A stretch of DNA of 64,000 bases from positions 186,001 through 250,000 of the forward strand of contig NZ_BAAACZ010000003.1 of the NCBI RefSeq assembly GCF_039521975.1, given 5' to 3'. Position numbers and translations under genes: made by a program. Numbering within the stretch: position 1 is the stretch's first letter; each line of letters starts with the position of its first letter. Source of the DNA: Alkalibacillus silvisoli (GTDB lineage Bacteria; Bacillota; Bacilli; Bacillales; Alkalibacillaceae). Below, piece after piece: positions 51,806 through 60,357 of this stretch. The notes under the pieces were generated by a model. That model was given only the letters and a program-made list of their open reading frames with translations, ran no database searches and was not told where the DNA came from.

Positions 51806-52660
51806 TCAATTAAGAGGGAATTCATCTAAATGGACAAACTCATATCCCTCATCAATTAATTGGGGAATAGCATTCATTACACCGCCTCTAGTCCCACTGT
51901 CAGGCTGATTCATATGGAGAAGCGCGATGGAACCTGGTTCAGCTTGTAGTAAAGAAGATTCAACTTGATCGCTTGAATAAGTCCCACCTGCATCTCCTAA
52001 GACATTGTAGTTAACAGCATCTAGCTCCATGTCTTGTATCATTTGTACCGAAACCTCGTCAAAATAAGCTGTTCCAGACCTAAAGTAAGAAGGCGCTTGT
52101 CCAGTTAACTCTTTAATGTATTCTTGGTTTGTCATAACTTCCTCATAAACTTCTTCTGGATTGCTTGTTCCTTTAATTCCCCAAGCTTTCTGGCCATTAA
52201 CAGAGAGAGGTAAATGGTCAGTCCCATGATTTTCAATTTGGAAAAGTGGATCATTAGCTAGTTCTAAAAATACTTCTTGATTGTGTTCAATCCAGTCTTT
52301 ATTAACAAACAGTGTGGCAGGAATTTCTTGTTCAATTAAAAAATCGATCATTTCCTCATCATAACCACGCCCATAAGGTCCACCACAAGCATCAAATGTT
52401 AATGCCATAACTTGCTCATCTGTTTCAAGCTGTGTTTTAACGCCGGTAACGAATTCACCCCACTCCTGACTTTCATTTGAATACTGCTCGATGTCTAGGT
52501 CAATGGGTGTTGAGAACAAGTGGGTGGGGCTTGCTCGCTCAGTAAGTGAATGCTCGATCGTGCTGTGATCGTTTAAAGTTAATGACTTATTTTGATCGAA
52601 ATTTGAACATCCAGCAATAAATACAAGGGTAAATAGTAAGATAAGTATCTTAAATTTCAT
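51806..52660 (-). CDS. Polysaccharide deacetylase (NodB homology) lipoprotein
   Basis: A 284-aa lipoprotein (signal ending VFIAGC). The NodB domain starts at MALTFDACGGPYGRGYDEEM, continues with IPATLFVNKDWIEHN and QIENHGTDHLPLS (metal His pair HxxxH as HGTDH) and ends near IALLHMNQPDSGTRGG. It removes acetyl groups from peptidoglycan or another surface glycan. The motif TFDACGG replaces the usual TFDDG, as in some distant members, so activity should be viewed with care. Confidence 0.87.
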   Translation of the reverse strand: MKFKILILLFTLVFIAGCSNFDQNKSLTLNDHSTIEHSLTERASPTHLFSTPIDLDIEQYSNESQEWGEFVTGVKTQLETDEQVMALTFDACGGPYGRGYDEEMIDFLIEQEIPATLFVNKDWIEHNQEVFLELANDPLFQIENHGTDHLPLSVNGQKAWGIKGTSNPEEVYEEVMTNQEYIKELTGQAPSYFRSGTAYFDEVSVQMIQDMELDAVNYNVLGDAGGTYSSDQVESSLLQAEPGSIALLHMNQPDSGTRGGVMNAIPQLIDEGYEFVHLDEFPLN

Positions 52661-52679
52661 TTCAAAACCTCTACTTCAT

Positions 52680-53345
52680 TTAAAATGTTATGTGATTAAA
52701 ATGAGCTATTAAACCTTTATGAGCACCTATAATTAATTGTCCGTTTTCTAATTGGAAGCTATTTTGATCAACACGTTTTAATTGAATAAGCTCTTCTAAT
52801 AGTTGTGCGTACTCCTCTACATGATCTACTCCAATTTCAATTGATGTGAAGGGTGTCTCGTTAATTAGTGACTTATCTTTCGGTAAATTCCCTTCTCCAC
52901 TCCACTCAATTAGAAAGGGAATAGGCGAACCTTCAGATGAAGGTTTCGGAAATAACATACGCCAATCTAATCTCGTTCCATCTAGCTTTTGACGACTACC
53001 AGGGAATGGACCTGCATATTCAATTCCTTTTTGATTAAACGAATTGATATAATCATCTAAGTAATTGACTCGTAAAGCAAATTGGATTGGACCTTCAATG
53101 TGATTCTTATTAGCTTTGTAAGTCTGTTGGATCAAAGGGTTATCAGATTGACTGGCTTGCTCTTCGTGTTCGATTCCTAACCATTCAATGTAGCTGTTGT
53201 TTTCCATGAATGCAAGGTAATTATAAGTTCCCCACTGTTCATGCTTTCCACCTGGTAATCCTGTTAGATGATGAAAAGTTGAAAACATCTCTTGGTGCTT
53301 TTTAGGGTTATAGGAATGGATAACAAGGTGGTCAAATGCAACCAT
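52680..53345 (-). CDS. VOC/glyoxalase-like protein
   Basis: A 221-aa cytoplasmic protein with the glyoxalase-like (PF13468-type) pattern: VAFDHLVIHSYNPKKHQEMF, GLPGGKHEQWGTYNYLAFME and IEWLGIEHEE. It may be a metal-dependent lyase or dioxygenase; the reaction is unknown. The ATG at 53345 has AAAGGAGTG upstream. It follows the luciferase-like gene by 24 bp, so they may be one transcript. Confidence 0.8.
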   Translation of the reverse strand: MVAFDHLVIHSYNPKKHQEMFSTFHHLTGLPGGKHEQWGTYNYLAFMENNSYIEWLGIEHEEQASQSDNPLIQQTYKANKNHIEGPIQFALRVNYLDDYINSFNQKGIEYAGPFPGSRQKLDGTRLDWRMLFPKPSSEGSPIPFLIEWSGEGNLPKDKSLINETPFTSIEIGVDHVEEYAQLLEELIQLKRVDQNSFQLENGQLIIGAHKGLIAHFNHITF

Positions 53346-53369
53346 AATAAACACTCCTTTTGATAGATT

Positions 53370-54368
53370 CTATTCTAATTGAAAAGCATTGGCTAACTTC
53401 TCATAGGATTCGAGACGTTTCTCAAATGGCGAGACGATTGTATTAACAATTACTTCATTTACTTGGAATTGTGCTGACATATATTCAAGCTTTTGTTTAA
53501 CACCTTCTACACTACCAACAACCATTCTATTTCTATTCTCTATTATACGTTGTTGTTCAAAATGACTAAAGGATTGTTTACTCGCTACATCAGGGTTAGG
53601 GAAGTGCTCACGAATTTGTCCTTGATCTGCCATTAATAAGGCAACATCTAAGCTTGAAGCATAATATTCAGCCTCTTGTTCTGTTTTTCCAACCACAACG
53701 AAAACAGCAATACTAGCTTCTGGTTCATGTTGTAAAGGTGAAGGAATAAAATTATTATAATAGCGTTCAATAGCTGCTGGGCCGCCATCACCATTAATAA
53801 ATTGTGCAAAAGTATAAGAGGTACCTAATTCACCAGCAACATGAGCGCTAGCCCCGCTTGAACCTAACATCCAGACAGGTGGAGTAGATTCACTCATAGG
53901 TGTTGCTTGGACTTGATAGCCTTCAGGGTCATTACCTAATATGTAATCGATTAGTAGTGATGCTTGTTGTGGATAGTGCTTAACATCAGGATATTTCCCT
54001 CTATTTAAAGCATAATTTACACCCGGCATTCCACCAGGCGCACGCCCAATTCCAAGGTCGATTCGATTGGGGTATAACGCTTCTAGTACACGAAATTGTT
54101 CAGCAACTTTAAATGGACTGTAATGTGGAAGTAAGACACCACCAGTTCCGATGCGAATTCTTTCGGTAGAAGCGGCGATTGCTGGTATGAGCATTTCAGG
54201 TGCTGATCCTGCTAAACTTTTCGTACTATGATGCTCACTCATCCAAAACCGCTTATAACCCAATTGGTCAACATGCCTGGCAAGTTGGATGGTTTGTTGT
54301 AAAGCTTCTTGAGGTGTGTGGTTTTGTAATAAAGGTGATTGGTCTAACACACTTAATTGTAAATTCAT
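53370..54368 (-). CDS. LLM-class flavin-dependent oxidoreductase (luciferase-like)
   Basis: A 332-aa barrel flavoenzyme: LSVLDQSPLLQNHTPQEAL, RFWMSEHHSTKSLAGSAPEM, RIRIGTGGVLLPHYSPFKVA and RIDLGIGRAPGG. It uses reduced flavin for monooxygenation, in the MsnO8/YwcH group; the substrate is unknown. The start is ATG 54368 with GAAGGG upstream. Confidence 0.9.
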   Translation of the reverse strand: MNLQLSVLDQSPLLQNHTPQEALQQTIQLARHVDQLGYKRFWMSEHHSTKSLAGSAPEMLIPAIAASTERIRIGTGGVLLPHYSPFKVAEQFRVLEALYPNRIDLGIGRAPGGMPGVNYALNRGKYPDVKHYPQQASLLIDYILGNDPEGYQVQATPMSESTPPVWMLGSSGASAHVAGELGTSYTFAQFINGDGGPAAIERYYNNFIPSPLQHEPEASIAVFVVVGKTEQEAEYYASSLDVALLMADQGQIREHFPNPDVASKQSFSHFEQQRIIENRNRMVVGSVEGVKQKLEYMSAQFQVNEVIVNTIVSPFEKRLESYEKLANAFQLE

Positions 54369-54465
54369 ATTCGACACCCTTCTTTAATTAAGTTATGATT
54401 ATAATTGTTTTAGATTTACGTTTAAAATTCAATCGATATGCATATAAGAGTGAGGGAAAGTGACA

Positions 54466-54807
54466 ATGGGGACAAAAACTGTAACCTGTTATGGTTGTAA
54501 TAAAGAAATTAAAGGTCGCTCTGAATTAATGACCGCTAATGTAAAAATGACAGTAAAGCCTTTTCATGAAGAGTGTTTTAAAAAACGTGTTGAAGAAAAG
54601 AAGGAAAGGGCTTCAATGTTTTTCGATGCGATGCCATTTAACGGTCGTTACGCAAATATCATGACATTAATTTTCGTTATTTTATTTGTAGCTTTTATAA
54701 CATTTATTGAAGTTCCTTTTATTGCGGTTGTCTTAGTTTTAATTTATCCGATTTATCGCTTCATTAGCTGGATTACAATCGAACGAAAAGTACCCAGTAA
54801 AAGCTGA
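54466..54807 (+). CDS. Small membrane protein with N-terminal zinc ribbon (paralogue of 11405-11731)
   Basis: A 113-aa protein. Cys8-x2-Cys11 and His34-x2-Cys37 keep the same spacing as the four cysteines of the paralogue, with His replacing one Cys. The linker PFNGRYANI precedes two transmembrane helices (about 63-80 and 82-98) and a basic tail. The function is unknown. The start is ATG 54466 behind GAGGG; a GTG 6 nt upstream is possible. Confidence 0.75.
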   Translation: MGTKTVTCYGCNKEIKGRSELMTANVKMTVKPFHEECFKKRVEEKKERASMFFDAMPFNGRYANIMTLIFVILFVAFITFIEVPFIAVVLVLIYPIYRFISWITIERKVPSKS

Positions 54808-54880
54808 TCTTATGATGAATGATGTGGGCAAAAAGGATGTAGAGTTGTTAACAATCGAGATGTAGTGATACCAAAACGCA

Positions 54881-54922
54881 AAAATCCGAACGAGTTCATT
54901 TGTGATGAATCGTTCGGATTTT
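54881..54922 (-). terminator. Composite-repeat hairpin, copy 4 (downstream of hemAT)
   Basis: AAAATCCGAACGA/TCGTTCGGATTTT is a perfect 13-bp stem with inner TTCAT/ATGAA. On the minus strand it lies 40 bp beyond the hemAT stop, ends in T, and is followed by the linker TGGTATCACTACATC but no array. Confidence 0.82.
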
Positions 54923-54961
54923 CTGTTATTACCACTTGATTTTCTTTAATCTTTTGTTTTA

Positions 54962-56257
54962 TTACCCGTGATCTTTAGCTAAATTTGATAAGCTTTCAGC
55001 CGCATCATTAACCTCAGCATAGGCTGCACTTAATTGTTCAACAACTTCATTAATATTAGCTAATTTAGCTTCCATTTCATCATTTAACGCTTTACTTTCG
55101 TGAGTGTTTGTTAAAATGTCGTCAAAGAAAGTATTTGTTTTCTTCATACTCTCAGTTCCATCTTTTATTAAACTAGTTGTTGCAGTAACATCCTTTGAAA
55201 CTTGGCCGATTTGACGATTTGTTGTATTAATTAATTCAGTAATATTTTCAATCGATCCTTTTGTTTGATCAGCCAGCTTTTTAACCTCTTGTGCTACAAC
55301 AGCGAATCCTTTTCCTAATTCTCCGGCGCGAGCAGCCTCAATACTAGCATTTAACGATAATAGATTCGTCTGTTCTGAAACGTCTGTAATAAAGTCTAGT
55401 ATTTCATTGATTTGTGAAGAAGCTTCTTCAAGTTTAGTCATCTCTTTGTAAATGGAATTCATTTGCTGTTCAATTTCACCCATTTTATGTAACTGATCCT
55501 CTAAATCATCTTTTCCTGTATTCGATTGATCTTCAACAGTCGAAGCAGTCTCAACGGTTGTTTTAGAGAATGAGCGGATTTCGTTCGAGTGCTCTAATAA
55601 TTGCTTCATCGCGACATCCGTTTGGTTTGAAATTTGAACAAGTTCATCAGACATTTGATCAATTTCTTGTAATAGTTTATCTTGTTTTTCATATTGTTCA
55701 TCGCGTTCACGTTTATTTTCTTGTTCAAATGTTTCTAAAACAAGTTGCTGCTCGATATTCAATATTTTTGATGTTGCAGATAGTGCTTTGAAAATATCTT
55801 CTTGATGATCAAAATGGTCGAAATAAATACGCTGAAAAGAGTTTAATAGATCTTGGAATGCACATAAATACCACTTTGGCATTAATCCAATTTTAACGTG
55901 AGCGTAAGCAATATATTTACGCTGATCAACAAACTCATCATCAATTACACCATTAAACATTTCTTGAATATGTCGAGTCAGTGTTTCTTTAAGACGCTCT
56001 ACTGAACTGTTTTTTTCAATAATTTGCATTAACGAAGGTTCGTGTTCAATGTTGTCATAAAACTGTGTTACAATCGCTTCAATATGTTCAGAGACAATGG
56101 GTTTTAATGACCTTAAAATGGATAAATCTTCTTTTGATAGATTGACCATACTTAGCTGTTTAGTTAGATCATTTTGTTTAGATGTATCAATGATCACATC
56201 ACCTATGTACAAGTCAGCTGTTAATGTTGGCTCTATTTGTTTTTGAAGTTTAAACAT
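54962..56257 (-). CDS. hemAT: HemAT-type globin-coupled aerotaxis transducer
   Basis: A 431-aa soluble chemoreceptor. The globin sensor domain (about 30-190) has its proximal His120 in IAYAHVKIGLMPKWYLCAFQ and distal Tyr67 in TQFYDNI. The signalling domain carries FITDVSEQTNLLSLNASIEA and ARAGELGKGFAVVAQEVKKL. It binds O2 at haem and signals to CheA. No transmembrane helix is present, as in B. subtilis HemAT. Confidence 0.95.
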   Translation of the reverse strand: MFKLQKQIEPTLTADLYIGDVIIDTSKQNDLTKQLSMVNLSKEDLSILRSLKPIVSEHIEAIVTQFYDNIEHEPSLMQIIEKNSSVERLKETLTRHIQEMFNGVIDDEFVDQRKYIAYAHVKIGLMPKWYLCAFQDLLNSFQRIYFDHFDHQEDIFKALSATSKILNIEQQLVLETFEQENKRERDEQYEKQDKLLQEIDQMSDELVQISNQTDVAMKQLLEHSNEIRSFSKTTVETASTVEDQSNTGKDDLEDQLHKMGEIEQQMNSIYKEMTKLEEASSQINEILDFITDVSEQTNLLSLNASIEAARAGELGKGFAVVAQEVKKLADQTKGSIENITELINTTNRQIGQVSKDVTATTSLIKDGTESMKKTNTFFDDILTNTHESKALNDEMEAKLANINEVVEQLSAAYAEVNDAAESLSNLAKDHG

Positions 56258-56354
56258 GTCAACAACTCCTAAGAAACTAGTTCATTTTCCCTTAGTATAT
56301 TAGGAAATGCTCAGAAAGTAAATTAAATATCGACTATTTTATCCGCTATTCGAC

Positions 56355-56966
56355 CTACTTAGTACATACTGCAATCCCTAATGGATATTGTAAGTTTTCA
56401 CGTCCAGGCTCAATTAAGACGCCATTTTGGTAATAAAATTGTGTCGATTGGTAGTGTATGAATAATTCTTTAAATTCATCTGGCGTTAGCTGATGGACGT
56501 GAAATGGAGACCCGCAAGGCTTGCCACGCCCCTTGCCAAATGGAGTTGATACGATGAGTGTCCCACCTGGTTTGAGTAATCGATTATAATTGTCTAATAA
56601 TGCCTGTTCTTCCTCAATGTGTTCAATGGTTTCAAAGCTTACAATCGCATCGAATGTCCCCATTTGTTCAACCAATGTTTCATCGACTGCATTGGCAATG
56701 ATAAATTGTGTTTTAGGATGGTAGTATGCCCCTTTTGCATAATTAATGATTTCTGGGTCTAGATCGACTCCAATCACTTCTTCAACTTGCCTTTTTCTTC
56801 TCTTTACAATCATATGACTCCCGTAACCCGCACCACATGTTAAGTCGAGAACTCGGCCATGTAAATACGGTAATGCAAATTGGTACCTAGCTATATGTTC
56901 TAACAATAATGGGTTCGTTGGGTCCATCATTTTCGGTATAACACGTTCTCCTGTATCTTCAATCAT
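56355..56966 (-). CDS. Class I SAM-dependent methyltransferase
   Basis: A 203-aa protein with GERVIPKMMDP at the N-terminus, SAM motif VLDLTCGAGYGSHMI, VIGVDLDPEIIN, SFETIEHIEEEQALLDNYNR and LKPGGTLIVSTP. The N-terminal GERVIP and the HVHQLTPDEFKELF block are common in methyltransferases of surface glycans or lipids, but the substrate is not known. The start follows GGAGGG. It is divergent from the MarR-type gene. Confidence 0.87.
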   Translation of the reverse strand: MIEDTGERVIPKMMDPTNPLLLEHIARYQFALPYLHGRVLDLTCGAGYGSHMIVKRRKRQVEEVIGVDLDPEIINYAKGAYYHPKTQFIIANAVDETLVEQMGTFDAIVSFETIEHIEEEQALLDNYNRLLKPGGTLIVSTPFGKGRGKPCGSPFHVHQLTPDEFKELFIHYQSTQFYYQNGVLIEPGRENLQYPLGIAVCTK

Positions 56967-57022
56967 AGCGATTCCCTCCTAGGAAACTATTATGCCAAAA
57001 GTCATATGATGTTAAAACCTTT

Positions 57023-57059
57023 TTGACGGCTGAACGTCTACAACCTATAATGGTTGTAG
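57023..57059 (+). promoter_or_regulatory. Promoter with palindromic operator around the -10 of the MarR-type gene
   Basis: TTGACG (57023-57028), a 17-bp spacer and TATAAT (57046-57051). The -10 is exactly enclosed by CTACAACC (57038-57045) and GGTTGTAG (57052-57059), a perfect 8-bp inverted repeat with the -10 as its spacer. A bound regulator would block RNA polymerase, so autorepression is likely. Confidence 0.8.
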
Positions 57060-57082
57060 TTTTATTATAAAGGATGATTGCC

Positions 57083-57553
57083 GTGAATGAATCAGAATAT
57101 CAAAAACGTAAACAAGACCCATCATTAAAACTTTTCGTCGTTTTATCAAAGGCTTCTAGGGCATTAGGAGATTTAGCACAACTCGATATGACAAGATACG
57201 GGTTGAACCCAACTGAATTTGCTTTATTGGAGTTACTGTATCACAGAGGCAAGCAACCCCTACAAAAAATTGGAGAAAGAATTTTGTTAACGAGTGGTAG
57301 TATTACTTATGTCGTTAATAACCTAGAAGAAAAAGGGCTGTTAAAAAGAATACCCTCATCAAATGATCGTCGCGTTACATACGCTGAAATAACTGAAAAA
57401 GGTCGCGAGTTGTTAAATGATATTTTTCCTAAGCATTGGGAAGAGATCGAACGGTTTATGGATGGTCTAACAGAAGATGAAAAATTACAGGCAATTGATT
57501 TAGTGAAAAAACTTGGTAGGTCAGCTGAGGAATACAAAATAGAAAAACGATAA
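57083..57553 (+). CDS. MarR-family regulator, MhqR-like
   Basis: A 156-aa winged-helix regulator: SLKLFVVLSKASRAL, GLNPTEFALLELLYHRGKQP, LLTSGSITYVVNNLEEKGLL and the wing SSNDRRVTYAEITEKG. The whole pattern resembles B. subtilis MhqR (YkvE), which represses dioxygenase and quinone-detoxification genes; a dioxygenase of that type is at 10327. I chose GTG 57083, 9 bp after AAAGG; ATG 57074 overlaps the ribosome site. Confidence 0.85.
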   Translation: MNESEYQKRKQDPSLKLFVVLSKASRALGDLAQLDMTRYGLNPTEFALLELLYHRGKQPLQKIGERILLTSGSITYVVNNLEEKGLLKRIPSSNDRRVTYAEITEKGRELLNDIFPKHWEEIERFMDGLTEDEKLQAIDLVKKLGRSAEEYKIEKR

Positions 57554-57642
57554 CAAAGGTCACGACCGTGATATACACACACCTTCCTTATTAGTCATAA
57601 AATAAAGCACAGTGTAGAATGATGAGGGAGGCTAAAAAGAAA

Positions 57643-58041
57643 ATGTATCGAAATGATTATGGCGTATACCCATGGGCTCAAGGCCCTAATGATCCATATT
57701 ATAATTATGATCTTTACCATTCAGGAATGTATAATGCGATGCCAATGGAGACGACGGGAGGTTATCAGCATTTTTATCCTGATTATCAACAATTCCAAAC
57801 CTATGATATGCCACAACAACCTATTTTTCCCACGCATTATGATGAGCAACCTTTTATAATGCAACATGATCAACAAACGATGACACCTTCACAAAAACAA
57901 ATGCTTATGCAATATTTTCAAGACGAAAATGGTGAAGTCGACCTTGATAAAGTTTTTAAAACTCTCGGGCAAGTCGTACAAATAACACAACAAGTTTCCC
58001 CGCTATTAAAGGGTTTAAACTCAATGGTGAGAGATTCATGA
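57643..58041 (+). CDS. YppG-like protein (Tyr/Gln/Pro-rich)
   Basis: A 132-aa protein. Residues 1-80 are rich in Tyr, Gln, Pro and Met (NDPYYNYDLYHSGM), as in coat-type proteins; the C-terminal FQDENGEVDLDKVFKTLGQV and ITQQVSPLLKGL match the YppG family. It is probably spore-associated or surface-associated, by inference. ATG 57643 is preferred because GAGGGAGG lies just upstream; the earlier in-frame ATG at 57619 would overlap that site. Confidence 0.75.
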   Translation: MYRNDYGVYPWAQGPNDPYYNYDLYHSGMYNAMPMETTGGYQHFYPDYQQFQTYDMPQQPIFPTHYDEQPFIMQHDQQTMTPSQKQMLMQYFQDENGEVDLDKVFKTLGQVVQITQQVSPLLKGLNSMVRDS

Positions 58042-58066
58042 AATAATGGGGGCATGAGAGCAGGTG

Positions 58067-58206
58067 CGAGTGTATAATCGGGCGAACGCTTAAATAATTG
58101 GGCGTTCGCCTGAATATTGAGGATTTCGCCCGATTATCGGGATTTTCGCCCGATTATAATTTTTTTCGCCTGAATATTGAAGATATCGCCTGAATAATCA
58201 ATAATC
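58067..58206. repeat. Array of seven units with an exact 20-bp period (CGCC-TGAATATTGA type)
   Basis: Units begin at 58067, 58087, 58107, 58127, 58147, 58167 and 58187, starting CGAG, CGCT or CGCC and followed by TGAATATTGA, CGATTATCGG, TAAATAATTGGG or similar. The units are degenerate but the period never slips. No gene is seen between 58042 and 58528. Confidence 0.85.
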
Positions 58207-58329
58207 AGGCGATATCGATGAATGCGAATAAAGATGCTAATACATGTCATGAGCTGCTTATTCCCTATGTAAATTCTCCAAATGGAATTATCGTCTCCAG
58301 CTGATTTAAAGTGCTGTACAACTAGTAGC

Positions 58330-58395
58330 GAGTGCTGAAAAAAATAGGTTGAACGCTGATAAAAGTAACAGCGAGCACTAATAAAACTGACCACT
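58330..58395 (+). repeat. Three worn units of the CGCTGATAAA array
   Basis: GAGTGCTGAAAAAAATAG, GAACGCTGATAAAAGTAAC and GAGCACTAATAAAACTGACC start at 58330, 58351 and 58373. They belong to the same type as at 25281, in the same intergenic region as the 58067 array. Confidence 0.65.
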
Positions 58396-58423
58396 CATTC
58401 AAGGGAACTCACCACCTCAACTC

Positions 58424-58485
58424 AAAAAAATCTCCTCCCGTTTTATTGATTGGTATGAAACCAGTTTCAATAATCGAGAGGAGAT
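58424..58485 (-). terminator. Terminator of the rhomboid-EamA-degV operon
   Basis: On the minus strand ATCTCCTC pairs with GAGGAGAT, with inner TTATTGA/TCAATAA and TGGT/ACCA pairings, followed by seven T residues. This is an unusually long structured hairpin. Confidence 0.8.
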
Positions 58486-58528
58486 CATATACCTCAAATT
58501 AAATATAAGCATTAATCAACATTCGTCT

Positions 58529-59389
58529 TTATTTTTCATCTTCAAGGAATGAGATCACTAACCCGCCTTCACCTGCATAGTTGGCAATTAACGGCCCCAT
58601 TTCAACAATATAGTCTTCATTATGATTATAGTGTTCTTTAATTTGACTTAATACTTTTTTTGCTTTGCTCTCACAATTGCTTTGAGACATTGTAATCGTT
58701 TTTCCGTCTAATGTTTTCGTATAGTCACCAATTTGTTCAACTAAGCGACGCAATGCTTTTTTCTCACCGCGTACTTTTTCAGTGACATCAATTTCTCCTT
58801 CATCAGAAGCTTTCATTAACAGTTTGATATTTAACGTTTTGGCAATGGTTCCACGAAACTTATCAAGACGCCCGCCTTTTATTAAATTTTCAACGGTTTT
58901 CAAAGAAAATAGAGTAACGGTTTTTTCGACGTTCTGTTTGGTTTCAGTAACAATCTTCTGAAATTCCTCACTCTTAATTTTCATTTTGATTGCTTCGTTT
59001 AGTAATAGAGTGATCCCGCATGAAGCTGTTTTAGTGTTAATGATTTCAATTTCTCGCTCTGGTTCCTCATCTAATAACATATCTCTTCCAATAGTTGCAT
59101 TTTGATAAGTAGCACTTAAATTTTTAGTTAGTGATAGTAATAGAATGGGTGATGTTGGGTCGACTTCTTTAAACGCTTCATAGAAATCATTAGGGCTAGG
59201 AGCTGAAGTTTTAGGGATTTCTTCAGATTCTAAAAACTTCTCGTAATACTGTTTTGTTGAAAGTTCAACCCCCGCTTTATAGACGCCATCATCAAAATGG
59301 ATGTTTAGCGGAATAACTTTAATATTAAATTTTTCTGAGAAACCTTGTGGTAGGTCTGCCCCACCATCAACCATAAATTGAATACTCAT
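58529..59389 (-). CDS. DegV-family fatty-acid-binding protein
   Basis: A 286-aa two-domain protein: MVDGGADLPQGFSEKFNIKV, PKTSAPSPNDFYEAF, LLSLTKNLSATYQNATIGRD, a RGGRLDKFRG-like segment (IKGGRLDKFRGTIAKTLNIK) and a C-terminal MGPLIANYAGEGGLVISF. Family members (FakB) bind a fatty acid for phosphorylation by FakA. I chose ATG 59389 behind AGGGGTG. It follows the EamA gene by 28 bp. Confidence 0.9.
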   Translation of the reverse strand: MSIQFMVDGGADLPQGFSEKFNIKVIPLNIHFDDGVYKAGVELSTKQYYEKFLESEEIPKTSAPSPNDFYEAFKEVDPTSPILLLSLTKNLSATYQNATIGRDMLLDEEPEREIEIINTKTASCGITLLLNEAIKMKIKSEEFQKIVTETKQNVEKTVTLFSLKTVENLIKGGRLDKFRGTIAKTLNIKLLMKASDEGEIDVTEKVRGEKKALRRLVEQIGDYTKTLDGKTITMSQSNCESKAKKVLSQIKEHYNHNEDYIVEMGPLIANYAGEGGLVISFLEDEK

Positions 59390-59417
59390 GTTAACACCCC
59401 TATTAAATAAAATTGAT

Positions 59418-60329
59418 CTATGTTTGTTTTTGTTCATTAATAACTTTTATTTTTCTTTTTTTAGATGTACTAATGATAAATAGCATAAGTCCAACGATTA
59501 CAATTGAACCACCTAAGAATTGTGACCAAGTAACCAGTTCTCCGAGAATGAAATACGCCATGATTGAAGCACCGATTGGTTCAAAGAGTACTCCCATCGT
59601 TATTGTTGAAGCACTCACCCATCTAATCGCCCAATTAAACAATGTGTGACCAAAGAATGTTGGGATAATTGCAAGTGCTAAGAAATACATCCATGTTTCA
59701 CCTGTGTATCCTGTAAAAGATTCACCTAAAACAATATTGTATAAGACAAGTGTTATGGAGCTTATACCATATACAATAAACGTGTATGTCATAAGTGAAA
59801 CACGCTTACGAACATCTTGTCCAAATAAGAAATAACCAGTAATAGCAATCGCACCCATTAGCGCTAAAAAGTTACCAACTAAAGCCATTCCACTAATTTG
59901 AAAGTCGCCCCAACTAATAATAACACTACCGGTAAAAGCAATCACCATACTTAAGACTGCTCCACTTGTAAAACGCTCTTTAAAAAATAAATATGTACCT
60001 ATAAACGCGAATATGGGTTGGGTTGTCACAAGAACAACAGAACTCGCAACAGACGTATGGTTGAGTGATTCAAACCATAAAATGAAGTGAAGGGCTAAAA
60101 AGATACCAGCAGCAGCTGAAAACCACCAATCGCGTCTTGATATATATTTGAAATCACCTAGATGTTTCCATACTATATATGGAAGCATGATTAATACAGC
60201 GAGTAGTAAGCGGTAGTTAGCAATCATGGATGAAGGTGCATCCGCTAACCGAACGAAAATAGCAGACGTTGAAACAGCGACTACACCAATTGCGATGGCT
60301 ATGTAGGGTGTGAATTGTTTTTCGCTCAT
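59418..60329 (-). CDS. EamA-family (DMT superfamily) transporter
   Basis: A 303-aa protein with ten predicted helices in two repeats: AIGVVAVSTSAIFVRLADAP, IFLALHFILWFESLNHTSVA and the C-terminal TITMGVLFEPIGASIMAYFI. The substrate is unknown. The ATG at 60329 has AGGAGTG upstream. It is the middle gene of a minus-strand group with the rhomboid (28 bp upstream) and DegV genes. Confidence 0.88.
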   Translation of the reverse strand: MSEKQFTPYIAIAIGVVAVSTSAIFVRLADAPSSMIANYRLLLAVLIMLPYIVWKHLGDFKYISRRDWWFSAAAGIFLALHFILWFESLNHTSVASSVVLVTTQPIFAFIGTYLFFKERFTSGAVLSMVIAFTGSVIISWGDFQISGMALVGNFLALMGAIAITGYFLFGQDVRKRVSLMTYTFIVYGISSITLVLYNIVLGESFTGYTGETWMYFLALAIIPTFFGHTLFNWAIRWVSASTITMGVLFEPIGASIMAYFILGELVTWSQFLGGSIVIVGLMLFIISTSKKRKIKVINEQKQT

Positions 60330-60357
60330 ATGATCACTCCTAGTATGCTTCCATTGA

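Noticed and set aside
58067..58206. Possible CRISPR array
   Set aside because: The units are contiguous 20-bp repeats without unique spacers, and no cas genes are near.
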